From contig JACSRE010000107.1 in NCBI GenBank assembly GCA_014879945.1, positions 1 through 41,876 on the forward strand: a stretch of DNA of 41,876 nucleotides. The letters are read 5' to 3'. Shown here in pieces: positions 33,372 through 40,601 of this stretch; the first letter of the stretch is position 1, and the number at the start of each line of letters is the position of its first letter. Below the pieces are notes generated by a model. The model ran no database searches, was not told where the DNA came from, and worked only from the letters and a program-made list of their open reading frames with translations. The DNA comes from Myxococcus sp. Its GTDB lineage: Bacteria > Myxococcota > Myxococcia > Myxococcales > Myxococcaceae. Made by a program: the position numbers and the translations under genes.

Positions 33372-34592
33372 ATGACGCGATACCTCGCCTCCGCCCTGCT
33401 CTTCGCGACCGCCTGCCAGACGTATGACTTCGAGCCGGTGACGCCCATCGCGATCTCGCAGACGACGCAGACGCGCAACGTCGTCGCCCGAAACCTCAAG
33501 CCCAACCTGATGATCCTCGTCGACAAGTCGGGGTCGATGAACGCGCCGCTCAACGCGAGCATGCCCTCGTGTGGCATGTGCAGCGGCGCGAGCTGCCCGG
33601 CGACGTGCCCCACGCGCATCAGCGAGCTGCGCACGGCGATGAACCAGTTCCTCACCACCTCGTCCACCGTGGCCCGCATGGGGCTGGCGTTCTTCCCCAA
33701 GGGCGAAGACACCACCTTCAGCCCGACCGGGTGTGCGCCCACGCGGGAGATCGCCGTCGACCTGCCCGCCCCGTCCACCAGCGACACCGACACCGCCCCG
33801 CTGGTCATGAACGCCACCACGGTGAACCAGCGCATCCAGTCGCTGGGCTCGGCGATCCCCGTCACCGGCGGCACGCCCACTGCGGGCGCGCTCACCTTCC
33901 TCGGCTCCTACGCGGGGCTCCTCGACGACCGCGACAACCGGCAGGACTTCGTGCTCCTCCTCACCGACGGTCTGCCCAACTGCAACCCGGCCAACCCGCT
34001 GTCGTGCAGCTCGATGCCCCCGCCGCCTTCGAACCTGTGCACCCTCGGCAACAACTGCGTGGGGCAGTACTGCCGCGCCGGCTTCCTCGACAAGGACGGC
34101 GTGGTGACGGCGGTGCAGCAGCTGCGCTCGCGCAACGTCAGCACCATCGTGGTCGGCTTCGGCGCCGACTTCGCCAGCCCCGAGGCGCTCGACGTGCTCA
34201 ACTCCATGGCCGACGTGGGCGGCTTCGGCCGCAAGTGCCCCAACGGCACCAACGCGGAGTGCGGCAGCAACAACACCTGCCTGGCCACCAAGTTCTGCCA
34301 GAAGCAGTTCTACGCCGCGGCGAACGCGACCGAGCTGGCGACGGCGCTGGCAGACATTCAGAACCTCATCGGCAGCGGAGACCCCTGCCTCTTCAGCCTC
34401 TCTGACAAGCCCACCGACGACCGCTTCCTCGCAGTGATCATCAACGGGCAGACGACCACCAAGGGCCCCAACACCTGGTCGTTGCTCCCAACCGGCGCGG
34501 TGCAGTTCGCCGGGCCGCTGTGCGATCGCGTGAAGACCTCGACCACCGCCGAGCCCCTCAAGGTCGAGTTCCGAATCGTCAGCACGCTCTGA
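33372..34592 (+). CDS. cglB: CglB-like VWA-domain lipoprotein, copy 2
   Basis: A 406-aa protein that best fits CglB. After the signal peptide (lipidated Cys expected at C15 in FATACQTYDFEPVTPIAISQ) comes a VWA domain with intact MIDAS residues: DKSGS at 51-55, T168 in GGTPTAG and D199 in LLLTDGLPN. The Cys-rich stretches CGMCSGASCPATCP and CTLGNNCVGQYCRAG point to disulfide-stabilised loops. In M. xanthus CglB is a surface-exposed, integrin-like adhesin that joins the Glt gliding complex to the substrate. Here GAGG lies just upstream of the start. Whether this or copy 1 is the functional CglB cannot be decided. Confidence 0.87.
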   Translation: MTRYLASALLFATACQTYDFEPVTPIAISQTTQTRNVVARNLKPNLMILVDKSGSMNAPLNASMPSCGMCSGASCPATCPTRISELRTAMNQFLTTSSTVARMGLAFFPKGEDTTFSPTGCAPTREIAVDLPAPSTSDTDTAPLVMNATTVNQRIQSLGSAIPVTGGTPTAGALTFLGSYAGLLDDRDNRQDFVLLLTDGLPNCNPANPLSCSSMPPPPSNLCTLGNNCVGQYCRAGFLDKDGVVTAVQQLRSRNVSTIVVGFGADFASPEALDVLNSMADVGGFGRKCPNGTNAECGSNNTCLATKFCQKQFYAAANATELATALADIQNLIGSGDPCLFSLSDKPTDDRFLAVIINGQTTTKGPNTWSLLPTGAVQFAGPLCDRVKTSTTAEPLKVEFRIVSTL

Positions 34593-34601
34593 GCGGCGCG
34601 C

Positions 34602-34997
34602 TCAGAACGACAACAGCCGCGCGCTCGTCGTCAGCTTCCAGATGTCGGGCAGGCCAGCCACCTCGTCGAGGTGGCGCTCGTGCAGCAACTCCACCGGGTC
34701 GAGGCCGCACAGCTTGACGGTGGTGTCACACGCCATCAACCGCGCCCCCAACTGCCTGGCGTCTTCCAACATGCGCGCCGGCAGCGGCGCCCCCAGGCCC
34801 TGGCCTCGCGTCGCGGCCGACGACTCCCGCTCGGTCAGCGGCTTGCCGAAGGTGCCGCGGGCGAGCGCGCGCAGGGCGTCGAAGGCGAAGACGTAGATCA
34901 CCTCGTCGCCCATGGCCGTCGCGGTGAGGCCCAGCGAGGTGGCCTGCCAGGCGGCTTCGTAGCCGGCGTTCGACATGAAGATCATCAGGCGAGACAT
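34602..34997 (-). CDS. DsrE/DsrF-like family protein
   Basis: A 131-aa cytosolic protein of DsrE type. MSRLMIFMSNAGYEAAWQAT begins the Rossmann-like core, with GDEVIYVFAFDAL as the second strand, then a basic linker and LEDARQLGARLMACDTTVKL as the third, with two Cys (C90 and C97 in KLCGLD). DsrE-like proteins carry sulfur or bind small sulfur compounds, but many copies outside sulfur operons have unknown roles. The longer frame to 35258 is not used because the homology starts here. It is convergent with copy 2 of the CglB-like genes. Confidence 0.8.
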   Translation of the reverse strand: MSRLMIFMSNAGYEAAWQATSLGLTATAMGDEVIYVFAFDALRALARGTFGKPLTERESSAATRGQGLGAPLPARMLEDARQLGARLMACDTTVKLCGLDPVELLHERHLDEVAGLPDIWKLTTSARLLSF

Positions 34998-35126
34998 GGG
35001 CGGGCGACTGTACCCGAGCCGGGCGCCAGAGAGCGCATCACGTCCACGCAAGGCGGGGGCTGAGGTAGGCTCCTCGAGAGCCCTGTCGTCACGGCCCCGG
35101 CCGGGGGCCCCGGAGTCACCCCGCGC

Positions 35127-35699
35127 ATGTTTCCCTCTCGCCGCGCCACCGTGTTCGTCGTCGTCGCCCTTGCGCTCGCGCCCCTTACGGCGCTCGCCAC
35201 CGTGGTGATGGCCTTGTCGCTGGAAGAGCTGACCGAGCGCGCGCCCGTGGTGGTGCACGGAACGGTGCGGCGCTCGGTGACGGGCTGGGCCGAGGGCAAG
35301 CGCGGCATCTGGACGTGGACCGAGATCGCGGTGCGTGAGTCGCTCAAGGGCGCGCCGCGCACCACGGCGTTGGTGAAACAGCCTGGCGGCGTCCTCGACG
35401 GCGTCGGCCAGCGCGTCTCGGGCGCCGGCCGCTTCGAAGAGGGCGAAGAGGTGGTGCTCTTCCTCGAGCCGGCCGTCGATGAGCCGAACGCCTTCGTGCT
35501 GCTGGCCATGGCCGCGGGCAAGGTGACGCTCGAGGGCACCGTCGGCCCGAAGGTCGCGCGCCGCGACTTGAAGGGCCTGAGCTTCGCCCAGCGCGGCGGA
35601 AAAGGGGTCGCCGGGCCCGTCGCCGAGCGAGAGACCCTTGGCACCGCCGAGGCCTTCCTCGCCCGGGTGCGCGCTGCGGCGAAGGGAGCGACGAAGTGA
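35127..35699 (+). CDS. Exported protein coupled to metalloprotease
   Basis: A 190-aa protein with a Sec signal peptide (FVVVALALAPLTALA). The mature part begins MALSLEELTERAPVVVHGTV and goes on to strand-rich segments such as WTWTEIAVRESLKG and FEEGEEVVLFLEP, typical of a small beta-sandwich domain; similar short exported proteins precede MYXO-CTERM proteases in other myxobacteria (my recollection). Its stop overlaps the protease GTG by GTGA. Function unknown; the coupling suggests it helps or travels with the protease. Confidence 0.8.
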   Translation: MFPSRRATVFVVVALALAPLTALATVVMALSLEELTERAPVVVHGTVRRSVTGWAEGKRGIWTWTEIAVRESLKGAPRTTALVKQPGGVLDGVGQRVSGAGRFEEGEEVVLFLEPAVDEPNAFVLLAMAAGKVTLEGTVGPKVARRDLKGLSFAQRGGKGVAGPVAERETLGTAEAFLARVRAAAKGATK

Positions 35700-37996
35700 A
35701 GCACCTCCTCGTCACCACCCTCCTCCTGGCGACCGCCGCGCTCGCCGACCCCAGCGGCAACCGCTGGCTGCTGAGCCCCTGCACCACCAGCTGCACGCTC
35801 CAGTCGGGCATGGCGAACGGGAACCAGGTCTGCCGCAGCGGGCGCTGCCTGCCCGAGGTGCGCTTCGCCGCGTCGATCGACAACACCGGCGGCACCCAGC
35901 TGCCGGGCATGCAGCAGATCACCTACGGCTCGGTGCTGGCGACGATGCGCACCGCCTTCGAGCGGTGGACGCTCTCGAACACCTCGTGCTCGCCGTCGAT
36001 CGCGTTCGCCTACGAGTCGCCGAACTTCAGCACCCCGCAGGGCGCGCTCGCGGTCAACATCACCGACGACAACAACAACGTCATCTGGCTCTCGGGGCTC
36101 AACTGGCGCTACTCCAGCGCCACGCTCGGGCTCACCACCAACACCTGGTACGTGGTGGGCGAGCTGAGCGACTCGGACATGGAGATGAACGCCGCCACCG
36201 TCACCTGGGGCGCGGGCACGACGATCTCCTCGGGTGACTACGACTACGAGAGCGTCGTCACCCACGAGGCGGGCCACTTCATCGGCTTCGCGCACTCCGC
36301 CAACTCGGTGGCGGTGATGTTCGCCAACATCGGCACCGGCGAGATCAAGCGCAACCTCGCGCCTCCCGACATCGCCGACGTGTGCGCCGTGTACCCCGGC
36401 ACCACCGGGAGCCAGGGCTCGCCCTGCACCGGCACCTGCTCGGCCAGCCTGGTCTGCGAAGGCGCGTCGGGGAGCAGCAGCCGCATCTGCACGCGCGACT
36501 GCACGCGGGTGGGAGACGCCTGCCCCACCGGCTTCAGCTGCCAGGCTTCGACCAACGGCTTCGCGTGCCTCCCGCAGATCGGCGCGCCCGACATGTGCAA
36601 GTTCTGTACGGCAGGCCAGGACTGCTCCACCGGCCAGTGCCTCACCGACGGCAACGGGCGCAACTGGTGCTCGATGGCCTGCAACCCGACCGTCAGCGGC
36701 CAGTGCGGCACGGGCTTTACCTGCACCACCACGCCCGTCGGCAGCTACTGCTTCCCCACCTCGGCCTGCACCAACCAGTGCACCCCCCAGAACGTCGCCA
36801 CCAACTGCGCGCCCGGCTACCAGTGCACCGGCGGCACCTGCGTGCCCACCGGCAACACCGGCGATCGCTGCGAGGTGTCGGAGTTCTGCAACGCCTGCAA
36901 CGCCTGCGCGACCGACGAGGCGAACGCGCAGATCGCCTTCTGCCGGGCCTGCTGCAATGGTGGCGCGCCGCTGTGCATGGGCTGCTCGACGAACACCTGC
37001 AGCCCGGTGGGCGGCGCGATGACGCAGTGCCTGCCGATCAACGGCCGCAACGAGCAGCTGTGCTACCCCAGCGGCGGCTCCGCGACGTGCCAGGCCTGCA
37101 GCGCCGCGATGCCGTGCGCCGGCGGTGCCCAATGCCTGGGCGGCGTGTGTCGCGCCAGCTGCAACCCCGCCAGCCCCGGCTCGTGCCCGGCCTGCCTGCC
37201 GACGGTGAACGGGGGCATCTGCGCCTGCGGCGCTACCGAGATCAGCGACGCCAACCAGCCGTGCAGCAGCGCCGGCACGATGCTGGCCATCTGCCGCAAC
37301 GGGCTCTCGTGCATCAGCAACTTCTGCCGTCGCCAGTGCACCATCAGCAACCCGACGTCGTGCCCGACGGGCACCACCTGCCAGCTGAGCAGCGGCCAGG
37401 AGGTCTGCATTCCAGGGAACGCGGGCATGCAGTGCGCGACGTGCCGGAGCGACGGCCAGTGCGAAGCGGGCCTCGTCTGCTACTCGAACCGCTGCTACCC
37501 GCCGTGCACGACGACGCTGCCCAACCAGTGCGCGACGTGCGTGCAGGTGCAGCCTGATCCACCGCAGGGCAGCGGCGCGGGGGTGTGCGCCTGCCCTGAT
37601 CAGGTCGTCGGGCCCGGGGCGAGCTGCCTGCTGCCGAACATCGCGAGCTGTCAGCCGGGCACCCGCTGCATCAGCGGGGTGTGCCAGGGCCGCTGCGACC
37701 CGTCGAACCCGCAGACCTGCCCCTCGGGCCACGTGTGCACCGCGCTGGCGAACGACTTCTATTGCACCGTCGACAACAGCGGCCAGGGCGGTGGGAGCTC
37801 CGGGACGGGCGGCGGCGGCACCAGCGGAGGGCGCGCCACCGGTGGCGGCTTCGTCGCTGCGGGAGGCGCGGCCGGCGGCACCGTGACGGTGAACAACATG
37901 GGCTGCACCTGCCAGGGCGGCGGCGGGGGGCTGCTGGCGGCGCTCGCGGCGCTGCTCTTCTCGACGCGGGCTCGGCGCGGCGCTCGGCGGAGCTGA
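35696..37996 (+). CDS. Matrixin-like metalloprotease with Cys-rich repeats and MYXO-CTERM-like tail
   Basis: A 766-aa surface protein. The GTG start overlaps the upstream TGA (GTGA). After a signal peptide (HLLVTTLLLATAALA) the catalytic domain carries the zinc motif HEAGHFIGFAH at 190-200, with the nearby VAVMFANIG as a possible Met-turn. From about 225 to 690 come many Cys-rich modules (such as CTGTCSASLVC and CVPTGNTGDRC), then a Gly/Ser-rich linker. The C-terminus (about 735-766) is GCTCQ followed by a Gly-rich hydrophobic stretch and RARRGARRS, matching the MYXO-CTERM sorting pattern. Substrate unknown; predation and matrix turnover are the obvious candidates. Confidence 0.9.
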   Translation: MKHLLVTTLLLATAALADPSGNRWLLSPCTTSCTLQSGMANGNQVCRSGRCLPEVRFAASIDNTGGTQLPGMQQITYGSVLATMRTAFERWTLSNTSCSPSIAFAYESPNFSTPQGALAVNITDDNNNVIWLSGLNWRYSSATLGLTTNTWYVVGELSDSDMEMNAATVTWGAGTTISSGDYDYESVVTHEAGHFIGFAHSANSVAVMFANIGTGEIKRNLAPPDIADVCAVYPGTTGSQGSPCTGTCSASLVCEGASGSSSRICTRDCTRVGDACPTGFSCQASTNGFACLPQIGAPDMCKFCTAGQDCSTGQCLTDGNGRNWCSMACNPTVSGQCGTGFTCTTTPVGSYCFPTSACTNQCTPQNVATNCAPGYQCTGGTCVPTGNTGDRCEVSEFCNACNACATDEANAQIAFCRACCNGGAPLCMGCSTNTCSPVGGAMTQCLPINGRNEQLCYPSGGSATCQACSAAMPCAGGAQCLGGVCRASCNPASPGSCPACLPTVNGGICACGATEISDANQPCSSAGTMLAICRNGLSCISNFCRRQCTISNPTSCPTGTTCQLSSGQEVCIPGNAGMQCATCRSDGQCEAGLVCYSNRCYPPCTTTLPNQCATCVQVQPDPPQGSGAGVCACPDQVVGPGASCLLPNIASCQPGTRCISGVCQGRCDPSNPQTCPSGHVCTALANDFYCTVDNSGQGGGSSGTGGGGTSGGRATGGGFVAAGGAAGGTVTVNNMGCTCQGGGGGLLAALAALLFSTRARRGARRS

Positions 37997-38068
37997 TCGG
38001 TGAGGCCCGGGGGACGACGGTCGACCGGCGGCCGTTCACGCGGCCACGACGCCCGTCGTCACCATGCG

Positions 38069-38452
38069 ATGCCTCGAGCCGTGATGAGCCGCCTGGGCGG
38101 GCTGGCCGCGGTCTCGATCCTCGTGGCGGCGCCGGCGAGGGCCGACAGCTGGTGGGGCGCTGACAAGGCGCTCCACGTCAGCCTCAGCGCAGGGCTCGCC
38201 CTCGGCGCGACCGCGGTGAGCGCGGCGTGGATTGAGGGGCCGCTCGAACGCGCCGCGGTGGGCGCGGCCGCCAGCTTCACCCTGGGGGTGCTGAAGGAGG
38301 TCGCCGACGGGCTGGGCCTGGGTGCGCCGTCGCTGCGAGACCTGACGTGGAACCTGATCGGCGCCGTGGTGGGCGCGACGGCGGCGTGGGCGGTCGAGCG
38401 GTGGCTCGTCGGCCCGCTGCTCGAGGCGTTGGCGCCCCGCTTCGCTGGCTAG
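38069..38452 (+). CDS. YfiM-like small exported protein
   Basis: A 127-aa protein with a signal peptide (VMSRLGGLAAVSILVAAPARA, cut after ARA) and a mature part with WWGADKALHVSLSAGLALGA, a possible membrane helix, a GVLKEVADGLG segment and a DLTWNLIGAVVGATAAW helix. The D-K-x-LH...KE..D...D..N pattern is that of YfiM/DUF2279 proteins, whose role is unknown. Starts at 38069 or 38084 are both possible. Its TAG stop and that of the convergent lipoprotein gene share the palindrome CTAG (38449-38452). Confidence 0.7.
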   Translation: MPRAVMSRLGGLAAVSILVAAPARADSWWGADKALHVSLSAGLALGATAVSAAWIEGPLERAAVGAAASFTLGVLKEVADGLGLGAPSLRDLTWNLIGAVVGATAAWAVERWLVGPLLEALAPRFAG

Positions 38453-39231
38453 AGCGGATCCTCTTCGGTCGGAGTGACGGGCTTCTCATCGTCACTGGGC
38501 ACGGGAGCGTCCCTCTGAGCCGCGCGCACCGCCGGCGACAGATCGAGGGCGATCTGGTGCGCGATCGCCTGCAGCATCGTCTTGAGGCGGTTCGAGAAGA
38601 CGGCCGGGTGCTTGGCGACCTCGAAGGGATCGAGCCCCTCCAGTCCGGCGCGCAGCTCGTCGCTGAAGAAGGCCCGGCGATAGAGCACGCCTCCACCGAC
38701 CCGGTAGAGCTGCGCGTACCCGTAGAGGTAGACGCCCGCCTTCCCGCCCTTGCTCCGCAGGCCGTAGTCCTCGACGACGATCTCGATGATCGAGTCGACG
38801 CCCAGCGGCGCCAGCCGCGAGACGTCGGGCGCGTTGGCCGGCACCTCGTCGACGAGGAACGACTCGAGCAGCGAGGCCACCTGGGTGGGCCGGGCCAGCC
38901 GCGTCCACGGGGCTGAGTTGGGGAGCTCGGCCACCACGTGCGCGCGCAGGGTGTCGGCGACCTGGTACCGGTTGATGGAGCGCTCCGAGTCGGTGCCCTT
39001 CTCGAGCTTCAGGGTGAGCCGGCGGTCGGCCTCTTTGGCGTCGAGCTTCTTGAGGCGCCCGGCGTAGCTGGCCGCGTCGTCGCGGAAGACCACCGACCTC
39101 GGCCCCGCGCCCTCTTCGATGCGCGCGATGAAGGCGGGCCTGTTGAGCGAGTCGAGCGCCTCGGGCGACAAGGGCGTGTGGGCACAGCCGACGGCCACCA
39201 GGGCGACGACGAACACGAGCGTGCTGCGCAT
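38449..39231 (-). CDS. Lipoprotein of unknown function
   Basis: A 260-aa protein with a clear lipoprotein signal (FVVALVAVGC, Cys at 16). The mature part has mixed helix and strand; the DSIIEIVVEDYGLRSKGGKA and GYAQLYRVGGGVLYRRAF segments resemble the beta-rich region of outer-membrane-associated lipoproteins, followed by an acidic C-terminal tail (DDEKPVTPTEEDPL). No family recognised. It is divergent from the phosphoesterase-like lipoprotein gene (90 bp apart) and convergent with the YfiM-like gene. Confidence 0.8.
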   Translation of the reverse strand: MRSTLVFVVALVAVGCAHTPLSPEALDSLNRPAFIARIEEGAGPRSVVFRDDAASYAGRLKKLDAKEADRRLTLKLEKGTDSERSINRYQVADTLRAHVVAELPNSAPWTRLARPTQVASLLESFLVDEVPANAPDVSRLAPLGVDSIIEIVVEDYGLRSKGGKAGVYLYGYAQLYRVGGGVLYRRAFFSDELRAGLEGLDPFEVAKHPAVFSNRLKTMLQAIAHQIALDLSPAVRAAQRDAPVPSDDEKPVTPTEEDPL

Positions 39232-39321
39232 GGTCGACGGTCTACCGCGAACCTGCTGGACCGGCGAGTCCGTTTCCGCTAACTCCGCGCAGCTTTTCAC
39301 ACTTTCACGAGGGGACTTCTC

Positions 39322-40455
39322 ATGTTCAGCCGGCTGTCGAAGGCAACGGTGGTGCTCACGAGCGCGCTGGCGCTCACGGCCTGCCCCGAGAAGAAGACCG
39401 AGGCGCCCAAGCCTCCCGAGCCGCCGAAGGTGGCGGTGCCCGCAGTGCCGCCCGCCACGCCCAAGCCGCCGAGCGAGCGCGCCGAGAAGGAGTGCGCCGC
39501 GCCCATCGACCCCGGCCCCACCGCCGAGGTGAAGATCGGCGAGCGCGCCGCGAGCCTCTCGGGTGCCCACCTGACGTTCACCGACAAAGACACCGACGGC
39601 ACGCTCACCCTGGGCATCGTCGGCCCGGTGAACGAGGACTCGGGCGAGAACATGCTGGCGCTCAAGCGCTACGCGAAGTTCTTCCAGGACGAGAAGGTCG
39701 ACGCCATCGTCGTCACCGGCGACGTCGGCGACATCGCCGCGGGCATCACGCGGGTGCTCAAGGAGCTGGCGGCCACCAAGGTGCCGGTGCTCGCGCTCGC
39801 CGGCAACCAGGAGTGCCGCGCCGAGTTCACCGACGGTGTCGCCATGGCCCAGAAAGAGGCCTCGAACATCGTCAACATGAACGCCGTGCGGGTGGTCGAG
39901 TTCCCCGAGCTGATGCTGGTCTCGCTGCCCGGCTACCACGACGCCAACTACGTCAAGTGCAGCACCGGCTGCCGGTACTTCCAGACCACCCTCGACGAGG
40001 TGGTGCGTGAGGCGAAGACCTCGAAGGTGCCGGTGGCCCTGGTCGCCCACGGCCCTCCCCGCGGCAGCGGCAACCAGGCCCTCGACTTCGCGGGCGCGGC
40101 CGGCAACGTCGGCGACGAGGCCATCACCCAGGCGATCGCCGAGGCGAAGATCAGCTTCGGGTTTGCTTCGAACATCAAAGAGGCCGGCGGGCGCGCCACC
40201 GCAGACGCCGCGGGCACCACCCTGGTGAAGGAGAGCGCCGACTCGAGCACCCTCTTCATCAACCCCGGCCCCGCCGACACCTTCGGTTGGGAGATGAACG
40301 ACGGCACCAAGAGCGTCGGCATGGCCGCCGTCTTCAAGCTCAAGGGCACCACGGCGCAGTGGAAGTCGTTCCGCATGAAGCCGCTGTCGGGCGCTGAGAA
40401 GGCCGAGGCCAAGAAGCTCGCGCCGCCCGCGCGCGCCGCCGCCGAGAACAAGTAA
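39322..40455 (+). CDS. Metallophosphoesterase-like lipoprotein, metal ligands altered
   Basis: A 377-aa lipoprotein (lipobox LTAC, C21) with a Pro/Lys-rich linker and a calcineurin-like phosphoesterase fold. GDVGD at 133-137 fits the GDxxD metal motif, but the first DxH motif is replaced (LGIVGPVNE), the GNH(E/D) motif reads GNQE (161-164), and the later His is in AHGPPRG (H243). With one whole motif and one His missing, catalysis is doubtful or metal use differs. GAGGGG lies 9 bases before the start. An intrinsic terminator follows. The C-terminus is Lys/Ala-rich. Confidence 0.75.
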   Translation: MFSRLSKATVVLTSALALTACPEKKTEAPKPPEPPKVAVPAVPPATPKPPSERAEKECAAPIDPGPTAEVKIGERAASLSGAHLTFTDKDTDGTLTLGIVGPVNEDSGENMLALKRYAKFFQDEKVDAIVVTGDVGDIAAGITRVLKELAATKVPVLALAGNQECRAEFTDGVAMAQKEASNIVNMNAVRVVEFPELMLVSLPGYHDANYVKCSTGCRYFQTTLDEVVREAKTSKVPVALVAHGPPRGSGNQALDFAGAAGNVGDEAITQAIAEAKISFGFASNIKEAGGRATADAAGTTLVKESADSSTLFINPGPADTFGWEMNDGTKSVGMAAVFKLKGTTAQWKSFRMKPLSGAEKAEAKKLAPPARAAAENK

Positions 40456-40477
40456 CCCTCGGCGCGTCGCAGCACAG

Positions 40478-40513
40478 GCGCCGGCCCCCGCCTGGGAGCC
40501 GGCGCTCTTCTTT
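40478..40513 (+). terminator. Intrinsic terminator
   Basis: GCGCCGGC (40478-40485) pairs perfectly with GCCGGCGC (40498-40505) and is followed by TCTTCTTT. It lies 23 bases past the stop of the phosphoesterase-like gene. Confidence 0.8.
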
Positions 40514-40601
40514 CAGCCCCGGTTCCGCTCCTGGCCGAAGATTCTAGCCTCGCCACCCAGCGGGTGCTTGCCGCCGCCCTGTCGGCTGGTACCGTGGATG
40601 G

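Noticed and set aside
34985-37732. 915-aa minus-strand frame opposite the metalloprotease
   Set aside because: Antisense to a gene with signal peptide, zinc motif and sorting tail; the sequence is Ala/Arg/Gly-rich without features.
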